Source: Megaleporinus macrocephalus
Taxonomy: Eukaryota; Chordata; Actinopteri; Characiformes; Anostomidae
DNA: 64,000 nucleotides
Assembly: GCA_021613375.1 (NCBI GenBank)
Contig: CM038722.1
Span: 30,021,903-30,085,902, forward strand
Direction of reading: 5' to 3'
The position numbers and the translations under genes are program-made. Positions 31,601 through 45,700 of this stretch are shown piece by piece. The notes beneath the pieces are model-generated. The model did not search any database. It saw only the letters and a program-made list of their open reading frames with translations, and was not told the DNA's origin. The stretch's first letter is position 1. Each line of letters starts with the position of its first letter.

Positions 31601-34600
31601 GACTGGTTGGCTATACTGCTACAGAGTGCTAATTAGTTAGCATTACTGCAAATTAATGCTTACCGGTAAGCATTACTGCTACTGAGTGCTGATTGATTGA
31701 CATTACCACTACAGAATGCTGATTGGTTAGCATTACTGCTACTGAGAGCTGATTGGTTAGCATGCCTGCTACTGAGTGCTGATTGATTGACATTACCACT
31801 ACAGAATGCTGATTGGTTAGCATTACTGCTACTGAGAGCTGATTGGTTAGCATTACTGCTACTGAGAGCTGATTGGTTAGTATTACTGCTACTGAGTATT
31901 GACTGCTTGACATTACTGCTACTGAGAGCTGATTGGTTAGCATGCCTGCTACTGAGTGCTGATTGGTTAGCATTACTGCTACTGAGAGCTGATTGGTTAG
32001 CATTACTGCTACTGAGTGCTGATTGGTTAGCATTACTGCTACGGCTTGCTGATTGATTAGCATTACTGCTACTGAGAGCTGATTGGTTAGCATTACTGCT
32101 ACTGAGTGCTGATTGGTTTGCATTACTGCTACTGAGTGCTGATTGGTTAGCATTACTGCTACTGAGTGCTGATTTTGGCATTACTGCTATTGAGTATTGA
32201 CTGCTTGACATTACTGCTACGGCGAGGTTATTGGTTAGCATTACTGCTACTGAGTGCTGACTGGTTAGCATTCCTGCTACTAAGTGCTGATTGGTCAGCA
32301 TAACTGCTACTGAGTGCTGATTGGTCAGCATTACTGCTACCGAGTGCTGATTGGTTAGCATTACTGCTACTGAGTGCTGACTGGTTGGCTTTACTGCTAC
32401 AAAGTGCTGATTTTGGCATTACTGCTACTGAGTGCTGACTAGTTAGTGAATGATGATCTCATTGGCTGATTAAAGTGGTTTATACTTACTGATAGCATGT
32501 ACGTTATAAAGCAGTGTTTAAATATGCTGTACTGTTCTGGGTTGGGAAAAACAAGTGCATTTATCTGTATGAACACTTACAAACTATGATTTTGTGCAAA
32601 ATAAAGCAAAAATATAATATAATGTATTTCTTTTCTGAAAAATAACACACAACCAGGGGTGGAAAACAGCTGGAACGTTCTGGAATCCCATTCCATAAGT
32701 GAATGTCAGGAGTTCCAGACTTCATAAAGCTCGGTGACATTTTTTAACAGGGAAAAGAATGTAGTTGTTTTACTCTGCTGTAAATTGTGTGTATGAGTCC
32801 TGAGGGGATATATATAATCTTTGACAAGTGAGCGAAGCTTAAACACAGCATACAGTATATTCAGCCAATGGAAAGTCACGGTGCTGCAGTAAGCTCTGCC
32901 CACCCAGACTTCACGGCATGCAGTGTGCTTTGAATGTGGTAGCAGCCAAGAATCAGTCGAGTGTTCACTTTCTGATTTCCTGAAGCCTCTGCCTGTCTCA
33001 CTGCTGAGACTGGTACTGAAACTCGGTATCGTGATTTGCAATGATCAATACCATAAACCAGGTTCTGGGGTGCGTGCTTTATTCTGAATGACACATGTAT
33101 TATTATTTAGCAACCCAACAAATAAAAACCATTCATTCAAGCTATCTGTTACACAGAACAAGGATTGTACCAACATAAACTACGTAAAAATGGAATTCTG
33201 TAAAGATGTAAACATTGGGGACCACAAAACCTTGGTCACAGGAAACTGAAGGTAGGGCCAAAAAAATAACAGGGCTTTAGACTAAAAGGAGGAGGGTTTC
33301 ATACATGGTCCACCTACTAAACTTCATTTGTGGACAGCTTTTGTCTGCAGAGTTTGAGTGTACATGACTGTCATTACATGACAGTAGTCCTGTATGGTTC
33401 TGTTCATAGGACTACACAACAGTAGTCCCATAGGGTTCCATTCCAAAGACTACATAAGACTATTTGACAGAAATCCCATAGGGTTCTGTTCCAAAGACTA
33501 CGTACGACTACATGACATAGTCCCGTCTTGTTCTATTCATAAGACTACATGACTACACAAGACTACATGACAGTAGACCTGTAGGGTTCTGTTCATAATA
33601 TTACATAACAGTAGTCCTGTAGGGTTCTGTTTATATGACTACTTGACTACATAAGACTACATGACAGTATTCCTGTAGGGATCTGTTCATAAGACTACAT
33701 GACAGTACACCCGTATGGTTCTGTTCATAGGACTACACAACAGTAGTCCCATAGGGTTCCATTCCAAAGACTACATAAGACTATTTGACAGAAATCCCAT
33801 AGGGTTCTGTTCCAAAGACTACGTACGACTACATGACATAGTCCTGTCTGGTTCTATTCCTAAGACTACATGACTACACAAGACTACATGACAGTAGACC
33901 TGTAGGGTTCTGTTCATAATATTACATAACAGTAGTCCTGTAGGGTTCTGTTTATATGACTACTTGACTACATAAGACTACATGTCAGTATTCCTGTAGG
34001 GATCTGTTCATAAGACTACATGTCAGTATTCCTGTAGGGATCTGTTCATAAGACTACATGACAGTATTCCTGTAGGTATCTGTTCATAAGACTACATGAC
34101 AGCAGTCCCATACAGTTCTGGTCACTTGACAACATAAGACTATATGATAGTAGTCCCGTAGGGTTCTATTCATAAGACTACATGACATAAGACTACACTT
34201 GTTATGACAAATGATCTAAGCCTACATAAATGTTTAGAAATGGTTATTTTAGTAGACCTAATTCACTATAAAGGTTTCGTTGGCCAGTTTTGATTAAAAT
34301 TAGCTAAAGTAGCCTTTATGACAGATGACGCCTGTTGGAATTAGCATTTACACACATTTATGTAGGGTTATATCAACTGCCATGACAGGCTTATGTAGGT
34401 AGTGAAGTGCAGCCAAAAACATGTTAATATATTTAACTCTGGAAATGCTCTAGATTAGAAGCATCTATTGGATGATTATAAAAAGAATAAATTGAAATGC
34501 TATTGTTAAAGCGAGACTGCATCAGAATTGGACATCCCTTCACTTTACTCACTGTCATGATCAGAATGTTTCATATCATTCTGCTGTAAACACCGGACCC

Positions 34601-37600
34601 CCTAATCGTGAGCTGAACACGTGCAGCACTTTGATCTACTCTCCAAAGTCAAGCATGAAAATGGGACCTCCAGTTAAGAGTGTTTCCCACGCTCCTGCCA
34701 AGCGCGGGGTTACATTCGCGTAACGAGCTTCTTCCTCTTTCAGTCACTAACCCATTCTCTTTTGTATCACAGTCCTCATTACCTGCGTGTCGCTATTAGC
34801 GACGGCCGACAGAGGTCAAGAGGATGACCCTGAAGCAGGCCCGGAGGTCAGCAGGGGTCGTGTAGGGTTACACGCTTGTTGGGAACCACATTTGATTGGA
34901 GAGATTTTAATGCGTTTATTCAATGAAGCCTGAACTGCAGGGACCTCCATTACTAAGACCTCGCCAATTGACTTAATTGGCTGCTCACGTTGTATAGAAT
35001 CAGAAACCCAAAATGAAAAGCGGCCTTTGTACTCTGCATGTTCTCTACGTGTTGTTTTATTTTTAACATTTAGCTCTTCAAATCATATAGATTTTTTTAA
35101 ATGAATGCTTTTAGTTTCTCAGCTCTTTTCTGTTTAGCAGTGGGGACCCCTCAGGACGCTCTTCTGTCATTCTAGGTGTTTAAATTTGAATCCTACAAAT
35201 GTCGCAACAGAGCTCTTACATCACTATTAAGATTTGGTTGTGTTACAATCCCAGTGGAAACTGATCCAGTCAGTTTTTCTCCCTGTGGTATATATGCAGA
35301 CACAGCCAAGTGAGCTGATTTGAAGTTTCTATTGTATCAGATTAACCAGTAATTAGGAACTGACCATGGATTCAACCAGTCATGTACTGATTTACAGTAA
35401 CACCAATTTTTGTTGGGAAAAAAAACATAATTCCAGACATTCTAGGAGCTTTAGATGTTCACTAACCGTTAATACAACTTAAAACACAGGTGGCTCAAAC
35501 GAATACCGCCACTGTCCAAAGAAAAACATGTATTGCAGATTTTGTACATAATTTCAACTTTGACAGCTGTTCCATATATACTGTGAAAGGTTCATGATAA
35601 ATGGACCAATAGAAATGCTCCAAACAACTCTAATTAAACCTGTTTACATTAACTTGCACTGAAAGATAAGAACATTTTTTATATACTTCAACTTATATTA
35701 TTATACTTTGTATATTTTGTATTCATTTTTTATTATCAAATCAATTTTATTTGTATAGCGCTTTTAACAACTGATGTCACAAAGCAGCTTTACAGGACGT
35801 TAGTGATAAGAAAAGTTTAATAGAGCATAAATAAGCCTAAGAAGAAAACAGCACAGAAGAGAATCATAGAACAAACATAGAAAACCATAAAAATCATAGA
35901 ACAAACATAGAAAACCCCCAGGTGAGCAAGCCATAGGCGGCAGTGGTGAGGAAAAACTCCCTCAGAGCTGGAGGAAGAAACTTTGGGAGGAACCAAGACT
36001 CACAAGGGGGGGACCCATCCTCCTCTGATCAAACTACTCAAACAGTATTTCTTCTTTTGTTATCGTATCTACTGGTGAATGGAGGAACAGCAAAGTAAGA
36101 ATGTCACTGTACAGTGTAACTGTCTGTATCTGCTCTGCATATGACAATAAAACTCTTGACTCTTGAATCTATAATAATCGGCACGTCGTCCTGTGGTGTT
36201 ACCCATAAATTCAGCTTCTTCTCATGAAATGTCATGCGTTTTGCTGTTTGATTGACGGCTAATTATCCGTGCTGGAAGGAGATATATTTTCCATATTTCC
36301 AGGCTTTTGCCTCCGGCTGCATGTCTATGCAAAGCCGCGTGTCTGAAGAGAGGCGGCTCGGCGAGGTCAGATTTTGCCTAACAGCTCCGAGGATAGGATC
36401 GGTCACTTTTCCCACGGTTAGATTAGACGGCGCTGGCTCAGAGGACAGCTGTAAATCTGATCTGATCTGATTTGGTCTTGAGTTGCTGGAGCAGACCCAA
36501 AAGTAACTCTTCTTCTGTATGACACTCCTGACTATAACCGAGTACCTCTTTCTCTGATTACGTCTGTCTGTCTGTCTCTCATCCTGCTTTTCAAACTTTG
36601 TCCATACGCGTTATCTATTCATTGCTATTCACGAGGCTGCTCTGAAAATAGTAATGCATTGAATTCACTCGACTCACATGTGCAAATTATTTCCACATGA
36701 ATACAATGCTGCAGCCGTGTAGGCCTGTCGCCATAATCTTCTAACCCCAATATATTAGTGTGAGTTTGGTGCATTTCTATCAGTGGGGTTGAATTAAGTA
36801 CATAACTAAAGAAACAAGGCAGCAAACACCTTTATCGAGTCACATCGTAGGTCTTAGCTACACAACTAATGCTGCTATATCACCTCTGGAGGGCAGTGGC
36901 GAGTAATGTTTGTTTACTTGAGCTCCAGTAGCTGTCTCTGTACTCAGTTAAGAGTCTCTACATGTGCACAGCTAGAAAGCCAGATAGCTAATCAGCTGTT
37001 AATGCTCAGGAGTGGCACTTAAACAAATACAGGTCTACAATGAAGTCTAACACTTTTACTCTCCAGTGCTGGTCAGCACAGACGCAGCTATACAGTTTGA
37101 GCAGCAGCACTTAAAACACTCAAACACTTAAAACACTTAAACACTGCTGCTGTTGCATACAGTGTATTTATTTTCAGCTTTACTGGCTTTTTAGCATGAA
37201 CTGAACCCTGGAGATCAAATACTAAACTTAAATAAACTTAAAATAAACTTTTTTACCTCTTGATTTGGAAGTTGTGCATTCATTACATCCTGCTAAATTT
37301 AAAGGTTACAGTAAAGTGACTTCCATGCCTATAGTGCCTCCTGCTGGAGAAACTTCCGACTGCTAGATAGGAGTTCCAAAGTTATGTCCATGTGCTTCTT
37401 ATAGCGTCCCTGTCCAATAAAAAACAAGTATCTCTAAAACTACAACTTTACAGGAGAGGCCAAAAACCTTACTTTTACTTTAATGTAAGTCAATGGAACC
37501 AGAATTTTTTCCAGCTTTTTGGGGCATTTCTATTGGTCCATTCAGCATGAAATATTTACACAATGTAAACAGCAGTTAGCGTGTTTAAATGATGTAGTCA

Positions 37601-40600
37601 TTCTCAAAATCGACAAAAATGGAGGTGCATGATTTTCATTGGATGGTAACGATAGTTTAAATGATGTTTTTGTTGTAATAGTGGACTTTGGCTTTGGAAA
37701 ACGATGAAGTAAATTAAATAAATTCTGCAGTTCTCTCAGTTCTCTTTACAAGCATGGTGATTATTGACAGTTTGAAGCATAGTCAGTTGGTTTTCTGTGT
37801 CAAGTTTCATGAATTCGATCCATCATGACCAAGTCTGACTATTATAGGCTTGTACTTCATTAGTTTCATTAGATTAACCAAAATAACAATTTTATTATTA
37901 TTATTTTTTTAATTATTATTATTTTTAACCCTGTCATGTCTCAATTTTCGCAATCAGAATGGTGATCCGAATGCACTGATGTACCAAACATATTTGCTTT
38001 TACAAGAACAGCTCTATAGGTTTCTATAGCCTATTCTTGTTAATGTTTGTATTTTTATTGAATTTATTTATTTATTTATTTAGCCAGGCCTGACAGACAA
38101 TAACAATTACATTATTGACACGACAGTCACATTTCATGTGTGTGTAGCCAAAAGCAAGAAAAGTTTAAAACTGTGGTGTATTTTATTCTTGTTGTATGAT
38201 CAACATACTGTGTACCGTGTTATCGTTTGCACATTAAGTTCTGTGAGTATTTTTGTGAGTACTCGTCACACTGAATTCCCTGTTTGTTAAAATGTGCTTG
38301 ATGAATAAGCTATTCTGAGTCTAACGCCTCTCTCTCCATCTCTCTGCAGTGATAGTTATATAGTGCGAGTGAAGGCCGTGGTGATGACGCGGGATGACTC
38401 GAGCGGTGGGTGGTTGGCCCAGGAGGGCGGTGGGCTCAGCCGAGTTGGAGTGTGCAAAGTGGCTCCGCCTGACCTGGAGTTTATCGGCCGAAACGGCTTC
38501 CTCATTTACGGAGAGAGACTCCGAGACAAACAGGTGTGTCTGTGAGTTTTCACTCGTCTGTTGTCACATTTAAAGCAACGGTACACAATTAGTTCCCTGC
38601 TCTTGTTTTTCACTAGAGCCTACAAGACTAACGTAGCCAACTGGTATCTGATACACTCAACACCATTTAACATTGTACAAACGTCTCACCCACATCAGCC
38701 CACTTGCCCTACACCAGGGGTCACTAATAGGTGGACCGCGGACCAGATCCAGACCCAAACCAATAATCTATTGAGAATGATTTAATGTTGACTGTGTTTA
38801 TTTTAAGAGGCGGAGCTTTTCTCGTCTTTATGGTATACGGGCTTTATGGTGCAGTGAACTCAGAGACCAATTGCGGGCACTGGAAGATCACCGAAGGTGC
38901 TCCTTAGCCAATCAGATCTGGGCATGTTGGGACACTGGCTAGGTATGAAGCGAGGAGCAGCAGTCGGAGACTAAAGGGAGTCAGAAAGAATAACGAGCTC
39001 TAAAAACAGAAATATGAACAGAGAAAACTGAGTGTTTAACAGGAACGGTTCTGGAATGGACCTGCTCGTCTAGTTCTGGAGAAAACCGCTCTGTACAACC
39101 AACATGTTAATCTGTGAAGCTGAGTTTACAAGAAGATGCACGTTTTATTTAATTTCTCTATAAATAAACACTTTAAGATGCACTTTTTAAAAAAAAAAAC
39201 ATTCTGTTTTTTTAAATGTAGCCCATATTTTGATTAAAGTGATTAAAAAACATTTATTATTAGTTTATAAATAATGATTTCAGTTCAGCATTTAAACAGT
39301 AAATATACTGAAATATACTGAACGGTATGTGTGATGTGATGGTGTTTCAGTAGCTGATGGTATGAGATGCTGATACTAGACTACTTCAGTAAACAGGATA
39401 CACCACTGAGTCAGAACACACGTTAGAAATGATGATGGTCCAGACCTTGTCCTGAGGAAATCTCCTCTAACTGGACCTTACTGACTCTAATTAAACACCC
39501 CTGCCCTAAACTAAACAAACTGATATACACTCTAAATTAAAATCCTTGTTTCTGCACTCACAGTCCATTTATTATATTTGTTATATTATTATTATAAGAT
39601 TCAGTGTGTAGTTCTACAATTACAGACCATGTTAGCCCCCATCACCCTATACTTCAATGGGCAGGACCGATACAGGACCCACGCAGGGCAGGCAGATCAT
39701 TCTCAGCAATGCAGTGTTGTGCTGGTGTGAGTGGATCAGATGTAGCAGAGCTGCTGGAGTGTTTAAACACTGTATCCACTCACTGTCCACTCTATTAGAC
39801 ACTCCTAACTTGTTGGTTCGCCTTACAGATGCGAAACCAGAGACGATAGCTTATTTATTACGACCGGTTTGTCTGCTAGTTCAATTAAGCTCCTCCCATT
39901 CACGCTGAAGTTAAAGGGGTGTTTCAGTCCAGACAGCTTTTCACATGACTCACTCACAATCCAGATCACCCAATCAGAAGAGGGCTCATTTACGTACACC
40001 AGCCTTAAAGACACAGTAAAAAAACAGGCTGGAAAATGATCATGTAAAAAAGACTTTTATTGGTATTTAAAATGATGCAAATATGGTTTGGACCTCGGAG
40101 GAAAAATAAAATCTAACACAAATGGAGGATGTAAGAGTAAGTGAGGTGTTGGTAATTTCAAATTGACCTACTTATTTAGGCCTGGGGGTGGCTGCTACTG
40201 TTTTCAACACACTTTTGTTGATTTGAATAGATAACAGTAAGTCATGCGGTGTCAGAAACCACACAATCAAGTCTGTTTGTGATGTGGTTTGTAAAGATGT
40301 TACTGATACACTGGTAAGCGGTGAGGGTTACGCTCCCATCGCTTGTTAGCTGTAATAACCTCGTGTAAAACTAAAGATAGAAGCTTCAAACAGCCAACCT
40401 GCCACTACTTCTGGGGCAAGGATGACATTGTGTGCTGTTCATTTTTGGCCAGATCATCGTTTTAACCCATATCTGACTTTAGTTAGTGCTGGCTTAAGGT
40501 ACATACAGTCTACAAACAAATTGTGTCCCTTTGCACTTGGTATCATATGTTGCTAAACTCCAACACTGAAATTTACCCAAACCTTGTGACCCATCCCTAC

Positions 40601-41722
40601 TCCACCCAAAGACTGTCACTGTCTGTCTGTAATTCTAAAAAAACAGTTGGTCCATTACCATTGGTCCATTCATGAAGATGGACCAATATACATATATACA
40701 TATTCACACTATGTAAACAGCAGCTATTGTGTTAAAATTAAGCAGAAAATTAAAAATGGGCAAACAATTAGTTACATGTTTTTTGTTTGGACACACACAA
40801 CAGTAACAAAGCCAGTAACAAAGTAACACACACAACAAAAGCCCATTAACTTAAATACAAATCAAATCTTTAACTCATTTAGTAAATCATTCAGGCATCT
40901 CTTTAGGACTTTCTAGAGATGGACTGATCAGCATTTTTGAGGTCGATTCCGATCGCCGATTACCTTTCAGCGCAAATATCCTCAATACTGCAATCATTCA
41001 ATTTAGACCCTGAATTTAAAACGAAAAAAGCTAATTAAATAAATTCAGTAAAAACTGCAGTCATTAAACGCAGACTCTGTTATTTTAAACGACAATCATT
41101 AAATGTAGATCTTGAATTGTTGCTGCTGTTCTGTTCATACCGGTCAGATCTGGTCTGTATGGTGTTCTGGGTTGTTTGTTTTGTGTTAGCTGTGTGTACT
41201 AGCTCTGCTGTTTACTGATACTCACTGTATTCAGTTGCATGCTGTTCCATCTTCCTGGATGAAACGCCAGCTGGAAATACAGATACATTAGGTTGAATGG
41301 GATTTTGCCAATATTCTGTAAAGCTTGTCTAACCTAGCAACAGTTGCTGTGAAGGAACTGGAGAAGCTATACCGACATCACTCCTCTTACCCTGACCACT
41401 GCTTTGTAGGTGATTCTGAAGTGCTTCCTGAAGAAGGACCTGGTCTACACTAAGGCCACGCCCACTTTTCACCACTGGCGTGTGGACAATAAGAAGTGTG
41501 GCCTGACCTTCCAGAGTCCGGCAGACGCCCGAGCCTTCGACCGCGGGGTCAGGAAAGCCGTTGAGGACCTGACTGATGGTATGTGAGGAAGCTATTTCAG
41601 AGTTTTTAATATATATTATAATTTAAATACATTTTATTTTGTAGCAAATATTTTATTTTATAATATGGTGGTGGACAATGGCATAAAATGATTCTAGTAT
41701 AGCAGTCATGTGACCTCCTGTA

Positions 41723-41795
<73 letters not shown>

Positions 41796-42700
41796 TGTGT
41801 TTATATATAACTCCTATATAATAATGCCTTGCAATCACATATTAGTTAACAGTTATACTGAATTATATATCCTTGAATAACTTCCTGTTGTTGCCAAAAT
41901 ACTTAAAATATTAAATAAAGCTCCTATAAATAGTTTAACAGTAATAAAAATGTATTAAAAAAAACGAACTTCTCAGAAATGTGTAAATGGTAGTATTAAA
42001 TAAACATAATGTATATTATTTATATAAATACATTCAATAATCAGGAGAGTACTGATGTTTTAAATCAAATACATCAGTGAATGTAAGCTTCTGTTTAAAA
42101 ATGATAACTTTACAGGAGAAAGAAAAAACATACTTCACTTTTGATTTAACTCAATGGAACCAAATGTCCAAACCAAACTAAATTCTGGTCTTTAAATCAT
42201 TATTCATCATTAAATTAACACACAATGTCAAGAGGCAACAAGTACTTTTAAATTGTAAAAAAAAAGAAAATACCAGGTTTTGTTCCAACAGCATGTTGTG
42301 TATGTTGTGATAGGTTTATGAGGTACAGTTTGATGATAATATGAGTTTGTATTAATATGATTTTGTAAAATGTAGGAATGTGATATTTTAAATCAGGGCT
42401 GTACGATAATATGATATTATCATGATACATCACAGCACAGTATGTTTTCCTGAGCGCATCGTGGATCTCGTCAGTACTGAAACAACACGGACCGACTGCA
42501 TGTTTCATCACAGTGTAATGAGTCTTGTTTACTTGTATTACTCATGTGTGTCTACAGGTTCCACCACCTCCTCGTCCACTCTACAGAATGAGACGGAGCT
42601 GGGAGACGACGACGTCTTTACAGTAAGAACCTGTTTCCATCCCTCTGTCCTCTTTCACCTTCTTCCACACTCAAACACAAAACCTGCATGTTCTCACAGC

Positions 42701-42757
<57 letters not shown>

Positions 42758-45700
42758 TAGAGAGAGAGAGAAAGAGATTGACTTAGAGAGAAAGAGAGAG
42801 AGAAAGGTAGAGAGAGAGAGAGAAAGGTAGAGAGAGAGAGAGAGAGAGAGTTAGAGAGAGAGAAAGAGATTGACTTAGAGAGAAAGAGAGAGTGTGACGT
42901 GCGCTGGCTGGTTCAGAGAGAGCTGCTGCTGTCGGTGTGCTGCGTCTGTCTGGTTTGAAGGCTGAGATGTTAATTATCACAGCCACAAATACCCGCCAGT
43001 CCAGACACGACACATAAACACAGACATACATATTTATACATGTACATACATTCACGGTTCATCTGACTCAGCACTGAACCACAGCTAATTATACTGTCTG
43101 CCCTTCTTCATATAGACCTCTGAAGTTCTCCTCCTATTAGGAGTTCTGAGTCTGAGCAGTTTCCAGGAACCACCTCTTTCTCTGTCTGTGCAAAACAAAA
43201 CCCCTCCTAAAGCGCATGTACGGCTAGACAGACTTTCTCCTGTCGATACTGATGGATCCTCTGAACTATGAGGTCACGGTGAAGAAAATATGAATGCTGC
43301 TACACGTGAGGTAACACTGCTGCGGGGTGAAGTGATGTCATAAGACAGGCAGCCTGGCCAAAATTCCCTAAACGAATGTGATCGTATTGTCTGTATGAAA
43401 AATCAGTGGTGTTTCTGGAAATCGCGTCTGCCGCTCGTTGTGGTAAATAAACATGTACTGATACAGTGTGTTGATAAGAAGCCAGAATACGAGTACTGCT
43501 GTATGCAAGCTAACACTGCGGCACACTCAGGTGACATCATACGACTGGCAGGTACACGAAACACCCCAAACAAAGCAGCAAGCTGTGTCGAATGCTGTGG
43601 TTAAGTTGCTTTGGCAGTCAGTAGCGAAGTTGTTATAGGAAGGTCTGTTCACTTGGCGGACGTCTTTGCGGATCTGTTGGGCAGTTTGTTCCAGCCATAC
43701 AAGACCAGATTCCTATCTGTTTGGTTAGAGAGACCAAAATACTGGACACTGAGTATCAAATTACTGTTTCAGAAACAACCACTGTCAAAATCTGACAAAC
43801 GCCTCATTTCAGTCTGGACCACTACATCAAGGAAATTATCTCATTTCCATTTCCAGTAGGCTATATTTGGTGGTGTGGCTCTGTTCTGGGTGTGAGGCAG
43901 AAAGACTCCTAAACAAAGCAGACCACAGGCATTGAAACAAGGCATTGATTAAGAGCTTGAGTCAAACATGGCTGTCACGGTTATAAAATTTTGTTGATGA
44001 TTAATCTCCATATAAATGTTATATGCATATGTTTAAGCTCTACTAGTTATATTAGTAAGACGACATCATTATATATATATATATATATATATATTTAAAT
44101 TTTGTTTTTACATGTGACTCAATGATACATGAAGCGTCTACATACTAGCACTATTATAGACCAACACTATTATAGAGCAACATCAGCTACTCTAACTTTA
44201 GCTTACTACCAGAGATTTTATGAATTAGGAGATGGTAACTGGTTGAAATATAAAAGCTTGTTATGCTCGACTTGGCTCGTGAACTTGCTGGTTACCGTGC
44301 GAGTGAAGAAGGGTCGACAATACTGTGTAGAGTTATCGTGGAAAGCCCCCTCCTTTTGAGGCCAGAGCAAGCTGGAAAGACTGTTTTTATGGGTTAATGA
44401 GCCAAATGTTACAAACAAATTATTGAGCAGAGCTCAATTCTGGCAGGCCACAAAGTTAAGCTCAGGTCGTCATTACCCGCTGACGGCTCAACTGATTAGC
44501 TAATTTCGTCACGGTTCTTATTTAAGCTGCTTCAGTTTGCCCACTATGGCTGCTTCGCTGTAAACTTTTATGCGACCCACCTCCACCCCCATACTTCCTT
44601 TTGCTGTTTTTAATGTTGTTTGGTTAAATTTCTGCACCTTAAACTTGTTGAGACAGCGTAAGCCATACTTTGACAACTGCACTCTTTCAAAAACTGCAGT
44701 TTCGATATAAAACAGTTACTGTTTCAATAAACGAGCAGTCATTTCAACAGCCGCGGACTCGTTAACGCAGCTTATAGAAATGCTGGCTTTAAGAAACTCA
44801 CATTTGTGGTTGTGGGTCTGGAAACTATTAAGTACCAACCATCAAAACCACATTAACTGAAACAGTAAACTACTAACTACCAACCATTAAAACCACTTTA
44901 ACTGAAACAGTAAACTACTAACTACCAACCATCAAAACCACTTTAACTGAAACAGTAAACTACTAACTACCAACCATTAAAACCACTTTAACTGAAACAG
45001 TAAACTACCAACTACCAACCATCAAAACAACTTTAACTGAAACAGTAAACTACCAACTACCAACCATCAAAACCACTTTAACTGAAACAGTAAACTACTA
45101 ACTACCAACCATTAAAACCACTTTAACTGAAACAGTAAACTACAAACTACCAACCATCAAAACCACTTTAACTGAAACAGTAAACTACCAACTACCAACC
45201 ATTAAAACCGCTTTAACTGAAACAGTAAACTACCAACTACCAACCATCAAAACCACTTTAACTGAAACAGTAAACTACAAACTACCAACCATCAAAACCG
45301 CTTTAACTGAAACAGTAAACTACCAACTACCAACCATCAAAACCGGTTAACTGAAACAGTAAACTACCAACCATCAAAACCACTTTAACTGAAACAGTAA
45401 ACTACTAACTACCAACCATTAAAACCACTTTAACTGAAACAGTAAACTACTAACTACCAACCATTAAAACCACTTTAACTGAAACAGTAAACTACAAACT
45501 ACCAACCATCAAAACCACTTTAACTGAAACAGTAAACTACCAACTACCAACCATCAAAACCGGTTAACTGAAACAGTAAACTACCAACTACCAACCATCA
45601 AAACCACTTTAACTGAAACAGTAAACTACCAACTACCAACCATCAAAACCGGTTAACTGAAACAGTAAACTACTAACTACCAACCATCAAAACCACTTTA

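Larger units (their letters stand above)
21344..38349. other. spred2 intron 1 (17 kb)
   Basis: Contents: CpG-rich start to about 21750; TA tracts at 21777-21859, 22111-22159 and 22189-22270; unique DNA at 22300-23330; a foldback element at about 23335-23945; a GCTAGC-rich tandem block at 24625-25860; unique DNA at 26000-27300; degenerate repeats at 27340-28560; a GATA tract at 28575-28630; mixed DNA to 31000; a 30-bp minisatellite at 31010-32445; a 321-bp repeat at 33375-34195; complex unique DNA at 34500-35000; a SINE/LINE-derived piece at 35735-36175; and unique DNA at 36180-36900. No exon was recognised. Confidence 0.8.
38534..41409. other. spred2 intron 2
   Basis: It holds a complete non-autonomous hAT-type element (38715-39503), a fragment related to the foldback element (about 39600-39870), a dispersed-repeat fragment (about 40615-40760) and otherwise unrecognised AT-rich DNA. 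Confidence 0.8.

Noticed and set aside
31047..32419. Minus-strand frames of [14 protein letters not shown] decapeptides
   Set aside because: A 30-bp minisatellite whose length is a multiple of three; no start context, splice sites or relatives.
31010..32445. Regular 30-bp repeats as a CRISPR-like array
   Set aside because: Repeats are contiguous without unique spacers and the DNA is vertebrate.
38715..39503. Reading the CAGGGGTCACTAATAGGTGG element as an exonised or viral insertion
   Set aside because: Inverted caps and an 8-bp target duplication identify a hAT-type DNA transposon; there is no LTR or retroviral motif.
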